The notes: generated by a model from the letters alone, not told the origin. A stretch of 64,000 nucleotides of DNA from Talpa occidentalis (GCF_014898055.3 NW_026555331.1:96804684-96868683), one strand, 5' to 3'. Counted from the first letter of the stretch, positions 1-14,039 are shown. Numbers and translations are program-made.

Positions 1-414
1 GCTGTGATTAATTCTGCTGATGGAAATAAACTGTGGAAGGGCAATGCTGTATTGCATGACTAATTAGTCTACCGAATTATGTCCATAAATTAACATTTTG
101 CTTTTATTCATTTAAATAAATCAAAGTTGTCCAAACCTACTTTGTATAGATGACGAATATCAATTTATTTTTATAACCTTTCAGTTAGCTCAGTTTACCT
201 ATTTTTGTCTTAAACAGATACTTGTCTTAACTTTTAAAAAACTACAATATCTTGGTTATTATCTCTATTGACCCAAGAGGAAGAAAGAAAAATTTTCAGG
301 TAAGGTGAGCACTCTACCAGGCTCTCTGCTGTAGGTTATTCTCCCCAGCTCACTCCAGCCCCCAATTTCCCAACCACAGCTCCACCCCTCTCCCCACCAT
401 CTGTTTCTATTGGC
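1..414. other. Intergenic, nothing recognised
   Basis: This AT-rich sequence has stop codons in all frames. It has no repeat I can name and no gene signal. Confidence 0.5.
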
Positions 415-780
415 TATATAAAAATGGACTGTATCTCTCCCAAATTCATATGTTGAAGCTCTAGTTCCCAGTGTGATACTATTAGGAGGTAGGGTGTTTG
501 GGAGGTAGATAGACGTAGATTAGGTCACAAGGGTGGGACATTCTTTATGGGGTTAATATCTTTATGAAATGAGGAGGAGGTGGTAGATAATGCTCTCCAA
601 CTTGTGAAATGTGAAGACTGAGCAAAAAGCCTACAAACCAGGAAGTAAGCTCTCACCAGATGTACAATCTGCCAATACCTTCATCTTGGACTTCCCAGTC
701 TCGAGAGCTGAGAGAAATAAATGTTTGTTCAAAGTCACTGAGTCTATGGCATCTTGTTATCGCAACCTGAACTGACTGTT
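415..780 (+). repeat. MLT1-like solitary LTR (ERVL-MaLR)
   Basis: The stretch follows the MLT1 LTR consensus almost throughout. It opens with a GGACTG...TCTCCC lead and 'AAATTCATATGTTGAAG', followed by the 'GTGTGATACTATTAGGAGG' block and the 'TTAGGTCACAAGGGTGGG' block. It then has 'CCAGGAAGTAAGCTCTCACC', 'CTTGGACTTCCCAGTCTC', the 'GAGAAATAAATG' polyadenylation region and a terminal 'AACCTGAACTGACTG'. Its length of about 365 bp suits a full solo LTR. No internal retroviral sequence lies beside it. Divergence is high, as expected for an insertion that predates the eutherian radiation. The exact subfamily (MLT1A to MLT1D) cannot be fixed by eye. Confidence 0.85.
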
Positions 781-2547
781 AAATCACATTCTCATAAAAA
801 TCTCCTAAGGCCTCTAGCAAAGGGCAAGACTTTTGTAATTACTGAAGGTAAGATCCAAGCCGCTGATATTTTATGATTTCAGCTAAGGACAGCATTAGAA
901 TCCCCCACGTTTTTAGTAAACTTTAAAAGTTTGCTCCAAATTGCTTCTGTCTTAAAAAAAATAGTTAAAACAAATTATTTAAGGAACATAAAAATTTGGG
1001 GGGGAATCTTTCCATATATTATGCAACATTGGGATGCTTGCTCCCAAAGGTTATTATAGAATAGGACTCCGTCTTTCATTGATCTTATTTTAATAAAAGA
1101 AATCAGGCCCTTTTCAACAAAAAAAATTCACTGTCTGCCACTTCAAAAAACTGAATAGTAGAAAAGAATTTACAAGCCCTCAAGTTAATTTCAGAAAGGT
1201 TTCACAGTGACTGTCGTAAACTTTTATGCAGAGGTGCCAAAGCACCAGCTCCTGCCTGCTCCTGCAGGCTTGCAGCACCCAGCTGTGCACATTCTTCCCA
1301 GTGTTCAGTGAGAGTACACTGGTAACTTGAATTTGGAAAGGGGGGCATTTATTTCTTAAAAATATGTAGATCTGCAAACTGTACAGATCAGGACTTTTGT
1401 TTTCCAGAGAGCTGGCTGTTAAACATTTACCAGCACCCCACTATTTATATACAAGGTAAGTGTTGCCAGGCACAACTCTCCTTTTCTGATTAAATTCTTA
1501 GGTGGTTTGTAGCAGGAGAATCTTTACATTTATATTCGTTATCCTCCCCTCCCCACTCTTACTACTTCTCCTCTTTTCTCCTCTCCTCTGCTTCCTTCCC
1601 CTCCTTTCTCTCCTCTCCCCTCTTTTCCTGGGAGTATAGCTCCTTCCCTAATCTTTCCTCCGTTCTCCATCTTATTTGAAATGAATATCCTCAAAATTTT
1701 CTCTCAACGAAACAATCAGGAAACTGTTATTCTCAGACCTTTTAACACAGCTATGTCAGGTACCATCCCAGTTACCACTCTGAATAGGTTTCCACAATTA
1801 TAAAACCTGTTTTTGGTTTATGCAGGCAGAATCACTGTATTTTTTTCCACGGCATTTATTTTTGACAGAGGCAAGCACCACATAACTGACCTATTATATC
1901 ATACATAGCTGAATCACTACACAGCTAAGTGACCAGTGTGTTTTCAAGGGAAGCAAAAGATTTTCTAAAAGGGCACTTTTAAAACCCAATGAACTTGCTG
2001 TATGAGTCTATTTCATGCCTCCTATTACTATCCTCAATACTGTCAAGGATATATGAATAGAGAAAATGGTCATTTTTATAACATTCTTCTGAACATCTTA
2101 GAAAAGTCAGGACTAGTGAAACAAATGAAGCAATCAGGAAAGAATTAAGTACTATATTGTTAAAAAAGAAAATCTTGGGCCACCCTGCCGAAGAGCATGT
2201 AGGATTTAACATGCTGGGATTTCTACTTGAGTTTGTCTTTCAGCAAAGGCTAGGACTGAGACCTGTAGGAAGGAGGAAAAAGGGTAGTTTATGTGGGACC
2301 TACAGCATGAGGAAAGGACTCTACGTAAGGAAGTCACATCTTACTCTTGGGAATTTATTATGAAATTTGGATAAACCCTTGAGGGCTCCTAAACCAAAAG
2401 AAGAGTTTATTCAATGTAATAGTTTATTCTATTATTGGGTTTTTGATCATCAGGGTGATGAGATTTAAACGATGACTTTGAGGATTAGTTTTTCAGTATT
2501 ATGAAGAACAGATTGTACAGTTAAATATTAGTGGCAAGGGAACAGTA
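781..2547. other. Intergenic; one pyrimidine-rich tract
   Basis: No gene is seen. The one notable element is a C/T-rich low-complexity tract at about 1538-1629, made of CTCC, TTCC and TCTC units on the plus strand. The short ORFs here lack similarity to anything I know and lack codon bias. Confidence 0.5.
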
Positions 2548-2563
2548 GAAATGACTGAGGTGG

Positions 2564-2841
2564 GGGCCTTTCCAGTGGTGCAGCAGGTTGAGCACAGTGC
2601 TATGAAGCTGTCTGCAGCCTCTGCAGCACAGATTCGATTCCCAGCCGGCCAGAGAGATACCCACATGCCGCGGCAGACATGTCCTGTCGCGCCCACTGCT
2701 CCCCTCAGCAGTGTACTTTGGTGTCTGTCTGTTCTGTTCTCCACTCTGTCTCTGGTGAATTCTCTCACCCTCCCTCGCCTCTGGCCTGTACACCAGTTCT
2801 TGTATAAATAAATAAATCTTTAAAAACAAAACAAAAAAAAA
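2564..2841 (+). mobile_element. tRNA-derived SINE, type B, full length
   Basis: A pol III SINE. The head 'GGGGGCCTTTCCAGTGGTGC' carries a diverged A box, and a B box is present at 'GATTCGATTCCCAG'. The body includes 'CCCCTCAGCAGTGTACTT' and 'TTCTGTTCTCCACTCTGTC'. The tail reads 'CTGGCCTGTACACCAGTTC' and then TAAATAAATAAATCTT plus A-rich sequence. Flanking target-site duplications match 15 of 16 bases ('GAAATGACTGAGGTGG' at 2548-2563, 'GAAATTACTGAGGTGG' at 2842-2857), which proves retroposition and fixes the ends. Confidence 0.9.
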
Positions 2842-2857
2842 GAAATTACTGAGGTGG

Positions 2858-3656
2858 ATCTTCTTAAAAGACACATGGGACCTCAATAGGAAATAGGTCA
2901 AGAGCAAAACTGGGTGGAAAGTCATGAAGTCTGTGTGACAGAGATGAAGATGTGGAAAATAGGAGGGTGGCTCCAGTGAGGTCAGATGAGGCTCCCATTG
3001 CACAGCATCCAAAAGGCACGCTTTGGCTTGATTCTGGAAACTGCCAGAATCCAAAGAGTTAATTTGATGGGTAGAACACAGTAAGAGGAAATCTAGGTGA
3101 TGGCACAAGAGAGCTGACCAGTTGTGAAAATGCAGCAGTTGCAGGAAAAAAAAAAAAAACAAAAACCACAATATTTCAGACTTCTTCTCAGGAAAGCATG
3201 CGGACACCAGAGCCATTAACATCATCTGGTAAAATGTGGGGTCCCAGTCCAAACAGTGACCACAGGAAAGAACTGATAGAATATGGAGAAGAAAGAGAAC
3301 CAGAGAAAATCCTGGTCTCGTGACCAATGCAAGAGGGTTTTCCAGAGTCTGCTAAACCAAGGAATGCTTGATTCTCACCTAGCAGAACTTGGGCTGAGCT
3401 ATGTTGGCAGTAAAGAAGAAACAAAGGCTATATAGGAGCCCTACCACCATGGCTAGCTGTTATATGGCTGTGACTAATTCTGCCTATGTTATATTGCAGA
3501 TTTAAAGGTTTTAATTTTAACTTTGTTAGGATCAGTTTGAAACTAGCAAATTCTTGAGAGTGGCTGAAGAGAAGTGGGAGTTCCAACAGTTAACCTTTGG
3601 ATTAATTCTACAAGTAGTAAAAGCCTATAATTTAACTTTTTGATATTTTTGCCTTT
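2858..3656. other. Intergenic, nothing recognised
   Basis: There is an A-rich run near 3145-3165. A 268-codon minus-strand open frame covers part of this stretch but runs through the SINE and into low complexity, so it is not a gene. Confidence 0.5.
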
Positions 3657-3669
3657 TGATGTATTTTTT

Positions 3670-3941
3670 AAAAAGATTTATTTATTTATGCATACAAGAA
3701 CTGGGGTATAGGCCAGAGGTATGGGGGTGGTGGTGAGAGGATTCACCAGAGACAGAGTGGGGAACAGAACATGCAGAATGACTGAAATACACTGCTGAGG
3801 GGAGCAGCGAGTGAGTCAGGAGAGGTCTGCTGGGCCATGTGGGTAGCTCCCTGGCTGGCCGGGGATTGAACTCATGTTGCAGAGGCTGCAGATAGCTTCA
3901 TAGTGCTGTGCTTAACCCTTGATGCCACCAGGAGGGTCTTG
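3670..3941 (-). mobile_element. tRNA-derived SINE, type B, antisense
   Basis: Read on the minus strand this is the same SINE family as at 2564. The plus strand starts with the complement of the A-rich tail (AAGATTTATTTATTTATGCA) and then 'ACAAGAACTGGGGTATAGGC', the type B tail. It ends in the complement of the tRNA-like head (CCACCAGGAGGGTC). The flanking repeats 'TTGATGTATTTTT' at about 3657-3669 and 3942-3954 are target-site duplications. Confidence 0.9.
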
Positions 3942-3959
3942 TTGATGTATTTTTAAAAG

Positions 3960-4659
3960 AAGTATATGTGCCTAAGGGGCTGGGAAAAACTCAGAAACAT
4001 TTACATTGAATTTCAGAGAAGTGTTGAATAACTATCAATATTAGGAATTGGATTGCCCTGATTCATTTAGATTTTTGATTATCTGAGCAATGGAGAAAGA
4101 TTTTGGGGGAGTTAAACTTATATTTGTTTTTCTTAAGTTACTTAACTTTCTGCCTTGTCATGATAGCACAATGCACATAATTTAATATTACTTCAATAAT
4201 TGAAGATTGTACATAACTCATAACCATTACTCTACTGAAGAAGCAGAAAGTGTAATGCTAGAAAATTCTATATTAACTCCATAGCATACATTTTTGTAAA
4301 TGAGGCCACAATTAAAGCTTATTTTCTCATCATTTGCTATAAGAATTCAGTGTACGTTACACTAATTATGGACCCCATTTAACTCTAAGTTACTGTGATT
4401 CCAAGGTTTCTTTACAAGTCTACAGCATACACCTATACACACAGAAAAGGTTAATTGAGGATTTTGCTTTTTTGAATACAAATTAATTATCAAATTTTGA
4501 ATAAATAACATCTCAGAATACTTCTTAAAATTTCTACACTCTATCCAAATTCTGTTACCAAATAGAGGAACACAGGAAAAAGTCTTGTAAGCAAGTCTAT
4601 TAATAGAGGGAGATTTCTGTTTCAAGCAAAGCAAAGGAGGAAATCTAGGCTTTATTTCA
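3960..4659. other. Intergenic, nothing recognised
   Basis: AT-rich sequence with no recognised repeat or gene signal. A 115-codon minus-strand open frame at 4362-4709 has no recognisable protein and overlaps a MIR relic, so I do not call it a gene. Confidence 0.45.
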
Positions 4660-4860
4660 TGTACACACCATGTGACAAAAACTGTTCTAGCTGTTTCACA
4701 CATGTTCATAGTGAATCATAGCAAGTGTGAAGTATTTTGTCTTCATTATAGAGATGAGGATTCACATTCAAAGAGATATATTAATTAGTTATTAATAAAT
4801 CTGGTAAGTAGAAAGTCAGAATTAAAATTAAGGTCTATTTAATTCTGAAGCTCATTTTGA
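4660..4860 (-). repeat. MIR SINE relic, antisense
   Basis: The order of blocks matches an antisense MIR. 'ACTGTTCTAGCTGTTTCACA' corresponds to the 'cactgttctaagcgctttaca' region, then 'ATTATAGAGATGAGGATTCA' to the 'cattttacagatgaggaaact' core. 'TCTGGTAAGTAGAAAGTCAG' follows as the 'gctagtaagtggcagagc' block. It is old and diverged. Confidence 0.65.
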
Positions 4861-7434
4861 ATTTCATTGCCTCATATGATAAATACATCCATATATAAAC
4901 TTTAATAAAGGAAATTGTTAAAATCCATTTTTTTGGATACTGTGGTTGTGAAATTTATATCTATATATATTGCTGGGTGAGTAAAACAAAGTCAATCTCA
5001 CAGACTAACCTCACACACAAAATAAAAATTTCATTACTTAATATTACTCAAAATAAAAATCAGTGAAGAAGTGACCCTGTTCTCCGGACAACCTAAGAAA
5101 AGCAAGGGCATATACATTTCATCTCCTATGTTAGGTTTATCAATTTGAAGTGTCTACTTAGATCCTTGCATTGAGGAGGAACCTGAAGTCATGTTTACAA
5201 TCAGCAGGAAGGAGTTCTGGGATCCAGTAGGGATGAAGGTCATTGTTATGAGAGACAAAAATGGCTGCTCCTGTGCAAACTTTGGCTAGAACTTCCACAC
5301 TAATAGTAAAGTACTCTGTGATTCTGGATGCTACAGCTCAGAACTGCCTGCCACACCTAAAATTCTCTCTATCAGTCTCACTTTTTCGGCAGTTTCCTAA
5401 GTTTGCCTGATCATAAGCATCATCTCAGTTAATTGTTTCAAATATTGTTTCCTGGTTCAGGGAGATTTAGGAGGTTAAGTGGGATGCCAGGATTTTATAA
5501 TCTGGCAGGTCTGGGAATATGTGAGTTGCTAAAATATTCGGAAAGCCTCTGCGAAAGACAAACATTAACTGATTAAACAGTAATTATTTAAGACATAATT
5601 TTTCTAATAGAGATCTGAGTATTTACAGGCCAGGTGATGGACTGGTGAGCAGAGAAGTTCAAAGCATGTGATAGCTTATCTATCATACCTGGTTCTACCC
5701 AACTTAATATTATTGTTAATCCTTATGCTCACTCTACTCCCACACACTGGTTTTCTCTCTATAACACGTGCGTTTTCCCACTTCAATGTATTTGCCTTTG
5801 TCGTTCCCCTGCATGATATATTATGTGCGGAGCATTTCTAACCCTCCCTTAAGTATTAAGTCTATTAAGTGAAAAAAATCAAAAAACAAAACCAAAAATC
5901 AAATGGTAAGCAAGGAGAGGAAAGAAAGTACAATTTTAAGTCCATGCAGCAGATTCACTGCCTATTTGACAACCAAATAACCTTTAATGTTGTGAAAGGG
6001 AGGTTCCCTACCCTAGCTCTGAGTAATGAGTTATGCTAGTCATTGCCTACCATATGCAATGAAATTGGGGTAAAGGAAATAATGGTTTTCCTAGAAAAGA
6101 AAGATACAGGATGAGGAGAAATAACACAAAGAAGTAGAAAGTCACTAGTTGCATAATAATTAAATCTGGGTAAATGAGTTATTTAAAATCATTCAATCAC
6201 TGCCTTATCTTTTCTTATTCTTGCAAGGTGCTCATAAGTATAATCATCTGACTGCATCTTTGAAATAGCATTAGGATTTGGGAAGCATCTTAATAAACAC
6301 TAACTGAAGCCACTCTGAAGAAAACATCATTAATCATGTCATCTGATAAGAGATACTGTCAGCATTACATTTAGAAATTTATGCTCAGACAGAATTCCAG
6401 TAAACATCCCTTGTGTGCATTAGGGATTGGGAACATGAAGTCTTCTTTGTTCACTCTAAGTCTGAAAAAAAATATTGTTTGAAAAATAGACACATTTTTT
6501 CTCCCAGTCATAGAGTCTTTCTAGTCCAGTTCATTTGGCACAATGCTGCTGCATTCTTTTCAGAAAGTATTTTCACTGTCACCCTCATCTTCTGAAAACA
6601 TACTGAAAATGATACAATTGTCCTTATTGTTTTTTAATATAAATTTAAAAAATCTCTAAGTTGATAAAATCTTTGAGTTGGTATTTCTTACCTATTGCTA
6701 AGTTTATCCATCACTAGGTAAGGTTTATTATCAATTTAAAAAACTAAAGCATAGTAACTGCTTTGTACATATTAAATATTATGGAAGGCATCTTGAAGAG
6801 ACAGAGAATTTATGAACTATGCCCAATCCTTAAAAGCCACCCACATTAATCTCACAAGAGAAGACAACACTGCAAAGAATGTGCAGGCAATAGGGATTTA
6901 TGGGAGAGAGAGACAATCAGATATTGTGATGTTTGTGAAAGAAATGAACCTTGAAGAAAAATAGGATAGAGCCAAGTGAAAGATAACAGAGTGGCTAAGG
7001 AGGTTAGGTTAATGCATGCAAAAAATTCATAAAAGAGATTTGCAGGTATTTTTCTGGGGCAATAAATAGACCAGTAAGAGTGGATTAGAAAGTTTATAGT
7101 CGGAGCAACGCTCCACATTTTGATAATGTCTTATCAAAAATAAGGATGTATTTTCCTGTAAACAATGAAAACAATCTGTCAAAGTTTTTGATTATTGGAG
7201 CAAGGTAATGAAAGTAGTACTTTAGAAAAATAACCAGTGCAGAAGGACTCTGTAACAGGATATTAGAGTAGGCAAATGTCCACCTGATATATTAGTGATA
7301 TGAAGAGGTCTTGACCTTCAAGTTTGCCTATAATGGCAGAGAATGAGCTGTATCAGTAGAAGGATAGGGAAGAAGTTTGACAAGAGCCAAGAGATGGGAG
7401 AAAAGCCTTGTATTATGGTGTCATAAAAATCAAG
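4861..7434. other. Intergenic, no recognised feature
   Basis: Mostly AT-rich unique-looking sequence. No ORF exceeds 90 codons, and I see no CpG enrichment and no repeat I can name with confidence. Confidence 0.45.
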
Positions 7435-7640
7435 TGAAGAAGTCATACAGATGTCCAATAGGCACATAAAAAAATGCTCATTATCACTACCATCAGGGAA
7501 ATGCAAATCAAACACAAAAGGAGATAGGATCTCATGTCTGTGAGACTGGCCTATATTGAAAAGGCTAGAAACAACAACAATTGGTGAGGGTGTGTATTCA
7601 GTCTTGGCCTATGTGCATAAGCATACCATGAGTGAGGGAA
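7435..7640 (+). mobile_element. L1 ORF2/3' region fragment, sense
   Basis: The text 'GATGTCCAATAGGCACATAA', 'CATCAGGGAAATGCAAATCA' and 'ATTGGTGAGGGTGTG' is the typical plus-strand L1 sequence near the end of ORF2 (the 'ccaatagacatatgaaaagatgctcaa...' block). It is a 5'- and 3'-truncated relic with in-frame stops and no coding potential. Confidence 0.8.
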
Positions 7641-8359
7641 CCTGCAACATAACTAAACTGTGAATATATTATGAAGTCTGTTATTTATTATTCCATGTAC
7701 TCTCTTTTGTTTATTTTGTATTCTGGAGAGTAGTTTGTCCAAAAATAACTGGTTAAATGCATGAAATAACACCGGGTATACTCAAATACACAAGGTGATA
7801 GTGTTATAATGGGTTTAAAGCAGAACTCTTTAAGAGGCTTGAGGTACTTTTCAGGATGTAATCAAGGAAGCAGAAAGTTAAGATCATCAAAAAGCTAGGT
7901 ATTGATAAGTGACAAATGGCATTAAGAAGCCCATCACAAGCATCACTGTGATCTGGTTTGACCAATTGAACATAAGTACTTAGAAACAAACTGCGATAGT
8001 GTTTCCCACTTCAGAGAATCTGAGTAGATTGCAGAAGTATTTGCCAAGGCAGGATTATGAGGAAAGCATCTCCATGGGGACTTTGTAATAGTGATTCTCC
8101 TGTAGAATTGATTCAGGCTCCTTTTCCCAGTAATGCTCCTTTTCCCAGTCACTCCATTAAATAGGGTATGTGTGTACCAAATTCCCATAAGTATACATGA
8201 ATCTGGTTCAGGAATCTAAATTCTGCAATATTAATTTATGTGTACATTCCCACATCAGTAAAACAGTTTTAATTAATGTAGTTCTATAATGTTTTAATAT
8301 ATAGGACAAGAATATTTTCTGAAAGAACTTGAATTCTTTGGCTCACTTATTTTGCCAAA
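7641..8359. other. Intergenic; short CCTTTTCCCAGT duplication
   Basis: Two near-adjacent copies of 'GCTCCTTTTCCCAGT' lie at about 8118-8148. Otherwise nothing is recognised. Confidence 0.4.
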
Positions 8360-9880
8360 TGAATTTTAAGAAATCAAGTTCTCTTTCTAAAAAATCCTGT
8401 TAAAATTTTGATTGGGCTTATATTGACAATACTATATTGTAACAATAATTATAAATGACTTGAGGAAACTCTTACACTTGCAATATTCTTTTTTTCCTCT
8501 CTAGGTTCATCAGGTATTTCCTATATCTTCTAGTAAATTTTTTTTATACTAATCCTCCAGTTTGGGGTTTTATTATTGGCTATTGTGTAATTTTATTGTT
8601 TTAGTTATGGAAGTTTTTTCCAACTTTTTTTTAAAAAACATATTGTGTTGGTAGATAAGAAAAGCAATTTATCTCACAGGCAGTCACTTTACTGACTTAG
8701 AAATAGTTTTTGATTAATGGATTTTTTTTGTTGATAATTATGATATCTGCAAATCACCAGTGTTTTGCTTCTTTCCTTTCTTTCCAGTATTACCATATTG
8801 TTTTTCTTGCCTTATTTCATTGATTTAGAAATTTGTCTAATTTTAATGGGAATCTTTTCACAATTATTATCTTTGTATATCTCTAGTAGATTTCATTAAG
8901 CTAAGCAAATTTAACTCTATTCGATTTACTGAGTTTTTTTATTTTTACAATGTTGTTAAGATGATTGTAGTAAAGCTACTTTATTATGCATATTCATTGT
9001 AAATTTCCTTAACAAGACTTTTCTTTAACAAGACTTTTATACAAGAACCGGGTACAGGCCACATGCACAGGAGGGCTAGAGGATTCACCGGAGACAAAGC
9101 GGGGAACAGAACAGGCAGAGTGTCTGAAATACACTGCTGAGGGGAGCAGCCGGCGAGACAGGAGAGGTCTGCCCCCATGTGGGATTCTTGCCTGGCCGGC
9201 CGGCCGGCCGGAATCAAACCCATGCTGCAGATACTGTGGACAGCTTCACAGTGCGGCGCTCAACCACCTGTGCCACCAGGGAGGCCCTCAGCTATTACAT
9301 TTTATAAATGTTTTCATTCATGCTGCAAAAAAGGTGAATTATCTGTTTGATTTCTATATATAATTATTAAGTTGTGCTAATGGAGCTATTTAATCCTATA
9401 CTACCTCTCATTGCTATTTTATGAGAGCACTTTGTTAAAATTTCCTTCTGTTGTTGTTCCCAACCAAAAAATCTATCTCTTACAAGATTGTTACAACATA
9501 TTGACTTTGGCTGAGATACATATATTTGGTCTTTTTTATTTTCTATGCTTTCTTCCTTATTTATTTCCTATTTTCTTTTAATTTGTTTAGCTTTGCCTAT
9601 ACTGTTTTTTAAAATATAGGTATTTGGAAGTAATTTTCCCATTATTTTTCTTCTTTTGCCCTTGAATTTTACAAAAAAAATTTAAACTTAGGTTTTTCTA
9701 TAATGTCAGTTACTGATATCAATAATTTCCCTCTCAAACTGGATAATATACCTTTATTTATTTAATGTAATTAGACTAACCCTAACATTTCCTAACTTCA
9801 CATAGTGATATAATTTTAATATGAATTTATTTTAATAACTGTGATTTTCTTCATAATTACTGTGATAATTTTTTTCTATC
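8360..9880 (-). mobile_element. L1 ORF2 relic, antisense, split by a SINE
   Basis: The plus-strand text follows the antisense of L1 ORF2 in order. 'TTTTGATTGGGCTTATATTG' is the antisense of the IPIKI-type region. 'AATTATGATATCTGCAAATC' and 'TTTTTCTTGCCTTATTTCAT' follow, and after the SINE at 9031-9287 the antisense continues through 'TTGGTCTTTTTTATTTTCTA' to about 9880. Reading frames are destroyed by many stops and indels. The SINE insertion is younger than the L1. Near the distal end (about 9879-9937) a 30-bp unit containing 'CTTTACTCAGCATTAT' is duplicated in tandem. Confidence 0.75.
9031..9287 (-). mobile_element. tRNA-derived SINE, antisense, inside L1
   Basis: The antisense copy begins at 'CTTTTATACAAGAACCGGGT' and ends with 'GTGCCACCAGGGAGGCCC'. 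It has the family-typical middle, 'ACACTGCTGAGGGGAGCAGC'. A short CCGG/GGCC microsatellite (about 9193-9211) has expanded in it, just before the B-box complement. The A-rich tail side is degraded and a clean target-site duplication was not found. It interrupts the L1 relic. Confidence 0.85.
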
Positions 9881-9937
9881 AATTTATTTTCTTTACTCAG
9901 CATTATCAATTTAATTTTTTCTTTACTCAGCATTATC

Positions 9938-10925
9938 TCTTTTATCCCACATATTCTTGGTTGTTTTCAGTATCCTCAAGTGATACTTTTAGTAAATGTT
10001 CAAAGTGGCTAAGCTCTAAGTCTTAATCAAAATGCTTGATCAAATGCTCAATCAACACAGGTCTACTGGTGCTGAATTTTTTAGTCATTACTTAAAATTG
10101 ACCAGAGTAGTAGGCTAAGATTAAGTAATCTACAGAGAAAAATCTAATGCAAATATTAAAAAGGTTATGTTGCAGAAAGTAAATTTGCTTTCCAGAAGAC
10201 TGACTGGTACATTGAACATTAGACCCAATAAGATATTTAGCCAGAAAAAGTTCAAGAAGTTCAAGGTAAAGTTTAATCCTAAGAATAGGTACAACGATTT
10301 AAGAATCTAATATATATCGTCTCCAGACGGGGAAAAATTTGTCTTCTCCCAAGAAGCATTTATTGCACTTTGTAGTCTCCTTTCACCATCTCATCCAGTA
10401 GTTGTTCAAGTTGAAAGCTGATGCTCCTGATTTGCAGAGCTATCATCAATCAGGAGAATTAAGTTTTGGTAGGCCCAGGACTCTGGGCAATTTAACACAG
10501 ACCTTTCAGAACTTGTGACAAATCAGGGTGGGAGGGAAATTAAAAGGGAGTTGGATGATTAGAAGTAGGTGGAGGATGGTGGTGGACTGGGTTGTTTGTT
10601 CGCATTGCTAGGTGTTTTGTGCAAAGTAAATCCTGAAACATTCACATGTAAAGTAGCCTATACTTCCTTAATTACTTTCAGACACCTCTAAACAACACCC
10701 TCAAAAATCTGAAATCAGCAGCTGAAATGTAAATAAAGCTGCAAGGCTCACAAAATCATCAAAGGAGACAAAATGAGACCACCCAGGTAGGAGACCCCAG
10801 TGATTATTCTCAATTTGAGTAAGATAAACTCTAATATTCTTGATGTGGTATACAAAAGTCACACTGGATAAAGTTGACTCCAATGCTAAGCTTTTCATCA
10901 AATAGGGGAAAACAACAGGCAGGGT
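9938..10925. other. Intergenic 3' flank of PRPS1L1
   Basis: AT-rich sequence with no named repeat. This is downstream of the minus-strand retrogene and may include remains of its 3' UTR, but I cannot define an end by a poly(A) remnant. Confidence 0.4.
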
Positions 10926-10930
10926 GTATC

Positions 10931-10951
10931 TTTATTGTACCATACTTTATT
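10931..10951 (-). promoter_or_regulatory. Candidate polyadenylation signals of PRPS1L1
   Basis: On the minus strand two AATAAA hexamers lie 30-50 bases after the stop codon (complements of TTTATT at 10946-10951 and 10931-10936). They could end a short transcript of the retrogene. In AT-rich DNA two such hexamers can also occur by chance. Confidence 0.35.
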
Positions 10952-10980
10952 TTACAATAGACTAATCTTGAAATAATCTA

Positions 10981-12060
<1,080 letters not shown>

Positions 12061-14035
12061 CTCTACCTCGCCCTTGGATCTTTAAAAAAAAGAAAGTCTG
12101 CTTGGTTCCCACTTCACACTTTATCACTAAAGAACCAAATTTTCTTCAGTTTATGGTTTTTTTTTTTGCATAAGTGCATGTATTTTTTTTCATATGGTTT
12201 TTTAAACAAATTTAAATACGTAAAATATTATATAAAACTACAGGCAAAAGACAAATTTAAAGGGAAAGCTACTGACAGGAGAATGCGTCTAATATATTTT
12301 TGAGTTCTTCCAATTAAGTCAGAAAAAGATAATTAAATGTAAATGTTTGAAAATAGGAAAAAATAAATAGCTAATAAACATGGGAAAATGCTAGTAATCA
12401 AAAAGTTAATTATTTCACATATCAAGTAGATCAAAAATAAAGGACAACTTCTATTCTAATAGAAAGTTGAGTGTAAATTTTGAAAGGGACATTTTTCATA
12501 TAACCTTTGACTCAATGTGTTTATTTCTAGAAATCTACTCACTTGAAATATTCACACGCATTGATGGAATATACTGACAACAGTATTTGTTGCCCTATTA
12601 ATTCAGTTTATATTTCCTGAGGCATTCTGTGTGTCAGTGTTGTACCACTTACAGAGCATATGATGATGAATGACAAATAGTCACTATTCTAAAATTTGCT
12701 TCTAAAAGCAAAATCTGGAAACTTACAAATATTCAATAACAGGTAAAATATCAAATAATGCATTGTACATATATAGTCATTAAGAGACAGATTTATAAGA
12801 AATCATATGGAAAGTCTCCAAGATATTTTTAAATGTAAAAAGCCCAGCTACAAAAATTTGCATACTATGATATTTCAGCATTTAAAATTATGCAATAGTC
12901 AAAGCAACAAAACATTATTGAAAACCCTTTTGTTATAACTGTGTTTGGCGAGGGGAGTACATTGGTGGGTGTTAAGATGAAGGAAGACTACCACATTTTA
13001 TTGCCATCCATTAATGTAGTATTTGAAATTTAATTACTTTTATACTTATAAAAGACAAAATGATTAAGTGTTTATTATCAATAATGCATCAGTTTTAGTA
13101 GATAACTTCCAGAGTGCATTGGGAGTGTCAGTAATGAGGTAAAAAGTGGAATGAATCACAGATACTAGGAATTTTAACAACAAATTGTGTTATAAAAATA
13201 ATGGCAACATCAGATATAGATCATATATTTTTATCCTGCTAATTGTGTAACTGACATTTGATTTTGCAGAAATTTGATTTAGCCTAAAGTGAAACCATCA
13301 TTCCTTCATATACTGAAATTACTAAATTATTTGCTGGATATATTTTCACATTGCACTTTGAATTTTTCCCCAATGTGTTGGGTTCATAAATAAATAGGAT
13401 AAGCTTAGGAATGGGGTAAGGAATGGGATAGGCAACAAAATTGGGTAAAATTTGACATTGTGAAACACATTACTTTGCCATAAAAATGTGTTTTTATATA
13501 CTGAAGGAGTTATTATTATAAAGTCATATAAGCAGCTGTGTCAAAAGGGCTACTGATCCAATCACATCCTTCTCTGACATCAACATGATTTTCTCCTCAG
13601 ATCAGACACTTCATGGTTGACAGTGCATGCCAGCTTATTTCTGTCCACAACCCTTAATTCATGTTCTTCACTGTCATAAAACCAACAGACCCACCTATAC
13701 CATGTGATTCTCATCCTCAGCCAGACTACATACAGTGATTTCTAAAGAAAATTCTGTGACTTAATTTAGAAGCACTAAAAAGTACTTGCAGCTTCAATTA
13801 AAATGATTTTTCTCTTAGCGTTCTCAACATGTCACACATTTTTCAGTTTTTAAAGAAAAACAAAACAGATTTTTAAATAGACTTAATATTACCTAAATAA
13901 GACTGAATGCTAATGTAAACATTAAAAAACCATAGTCAGTTGCATTTTCCTTGAGGTGTTAAGTAGGAGAAATTTTTGTCTTACTATTTTTGCTTCCAGT
14001 TCTGGCTGTTGCAACACCTCATAGTTTCAGGGATT
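12061..14035. other. Intergenic, nothing recognised
   Basis: AT-rich sequence with several homopolymer runs (T at about 12159-12168 and 12183-12190). There is no ORF with recognisable similarity and no named repeat. Confidence 0.45.
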
Positions 14036-14039
14036 TGTC

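Noticed and set aside
2521..3327. 268-codon minus-strand frame
   Set aside because: It runs through the SINE at 2564-2841 and low-complexity DNA, includes a poly-Phe run from a poly-A tract, and has no recognisable domain.
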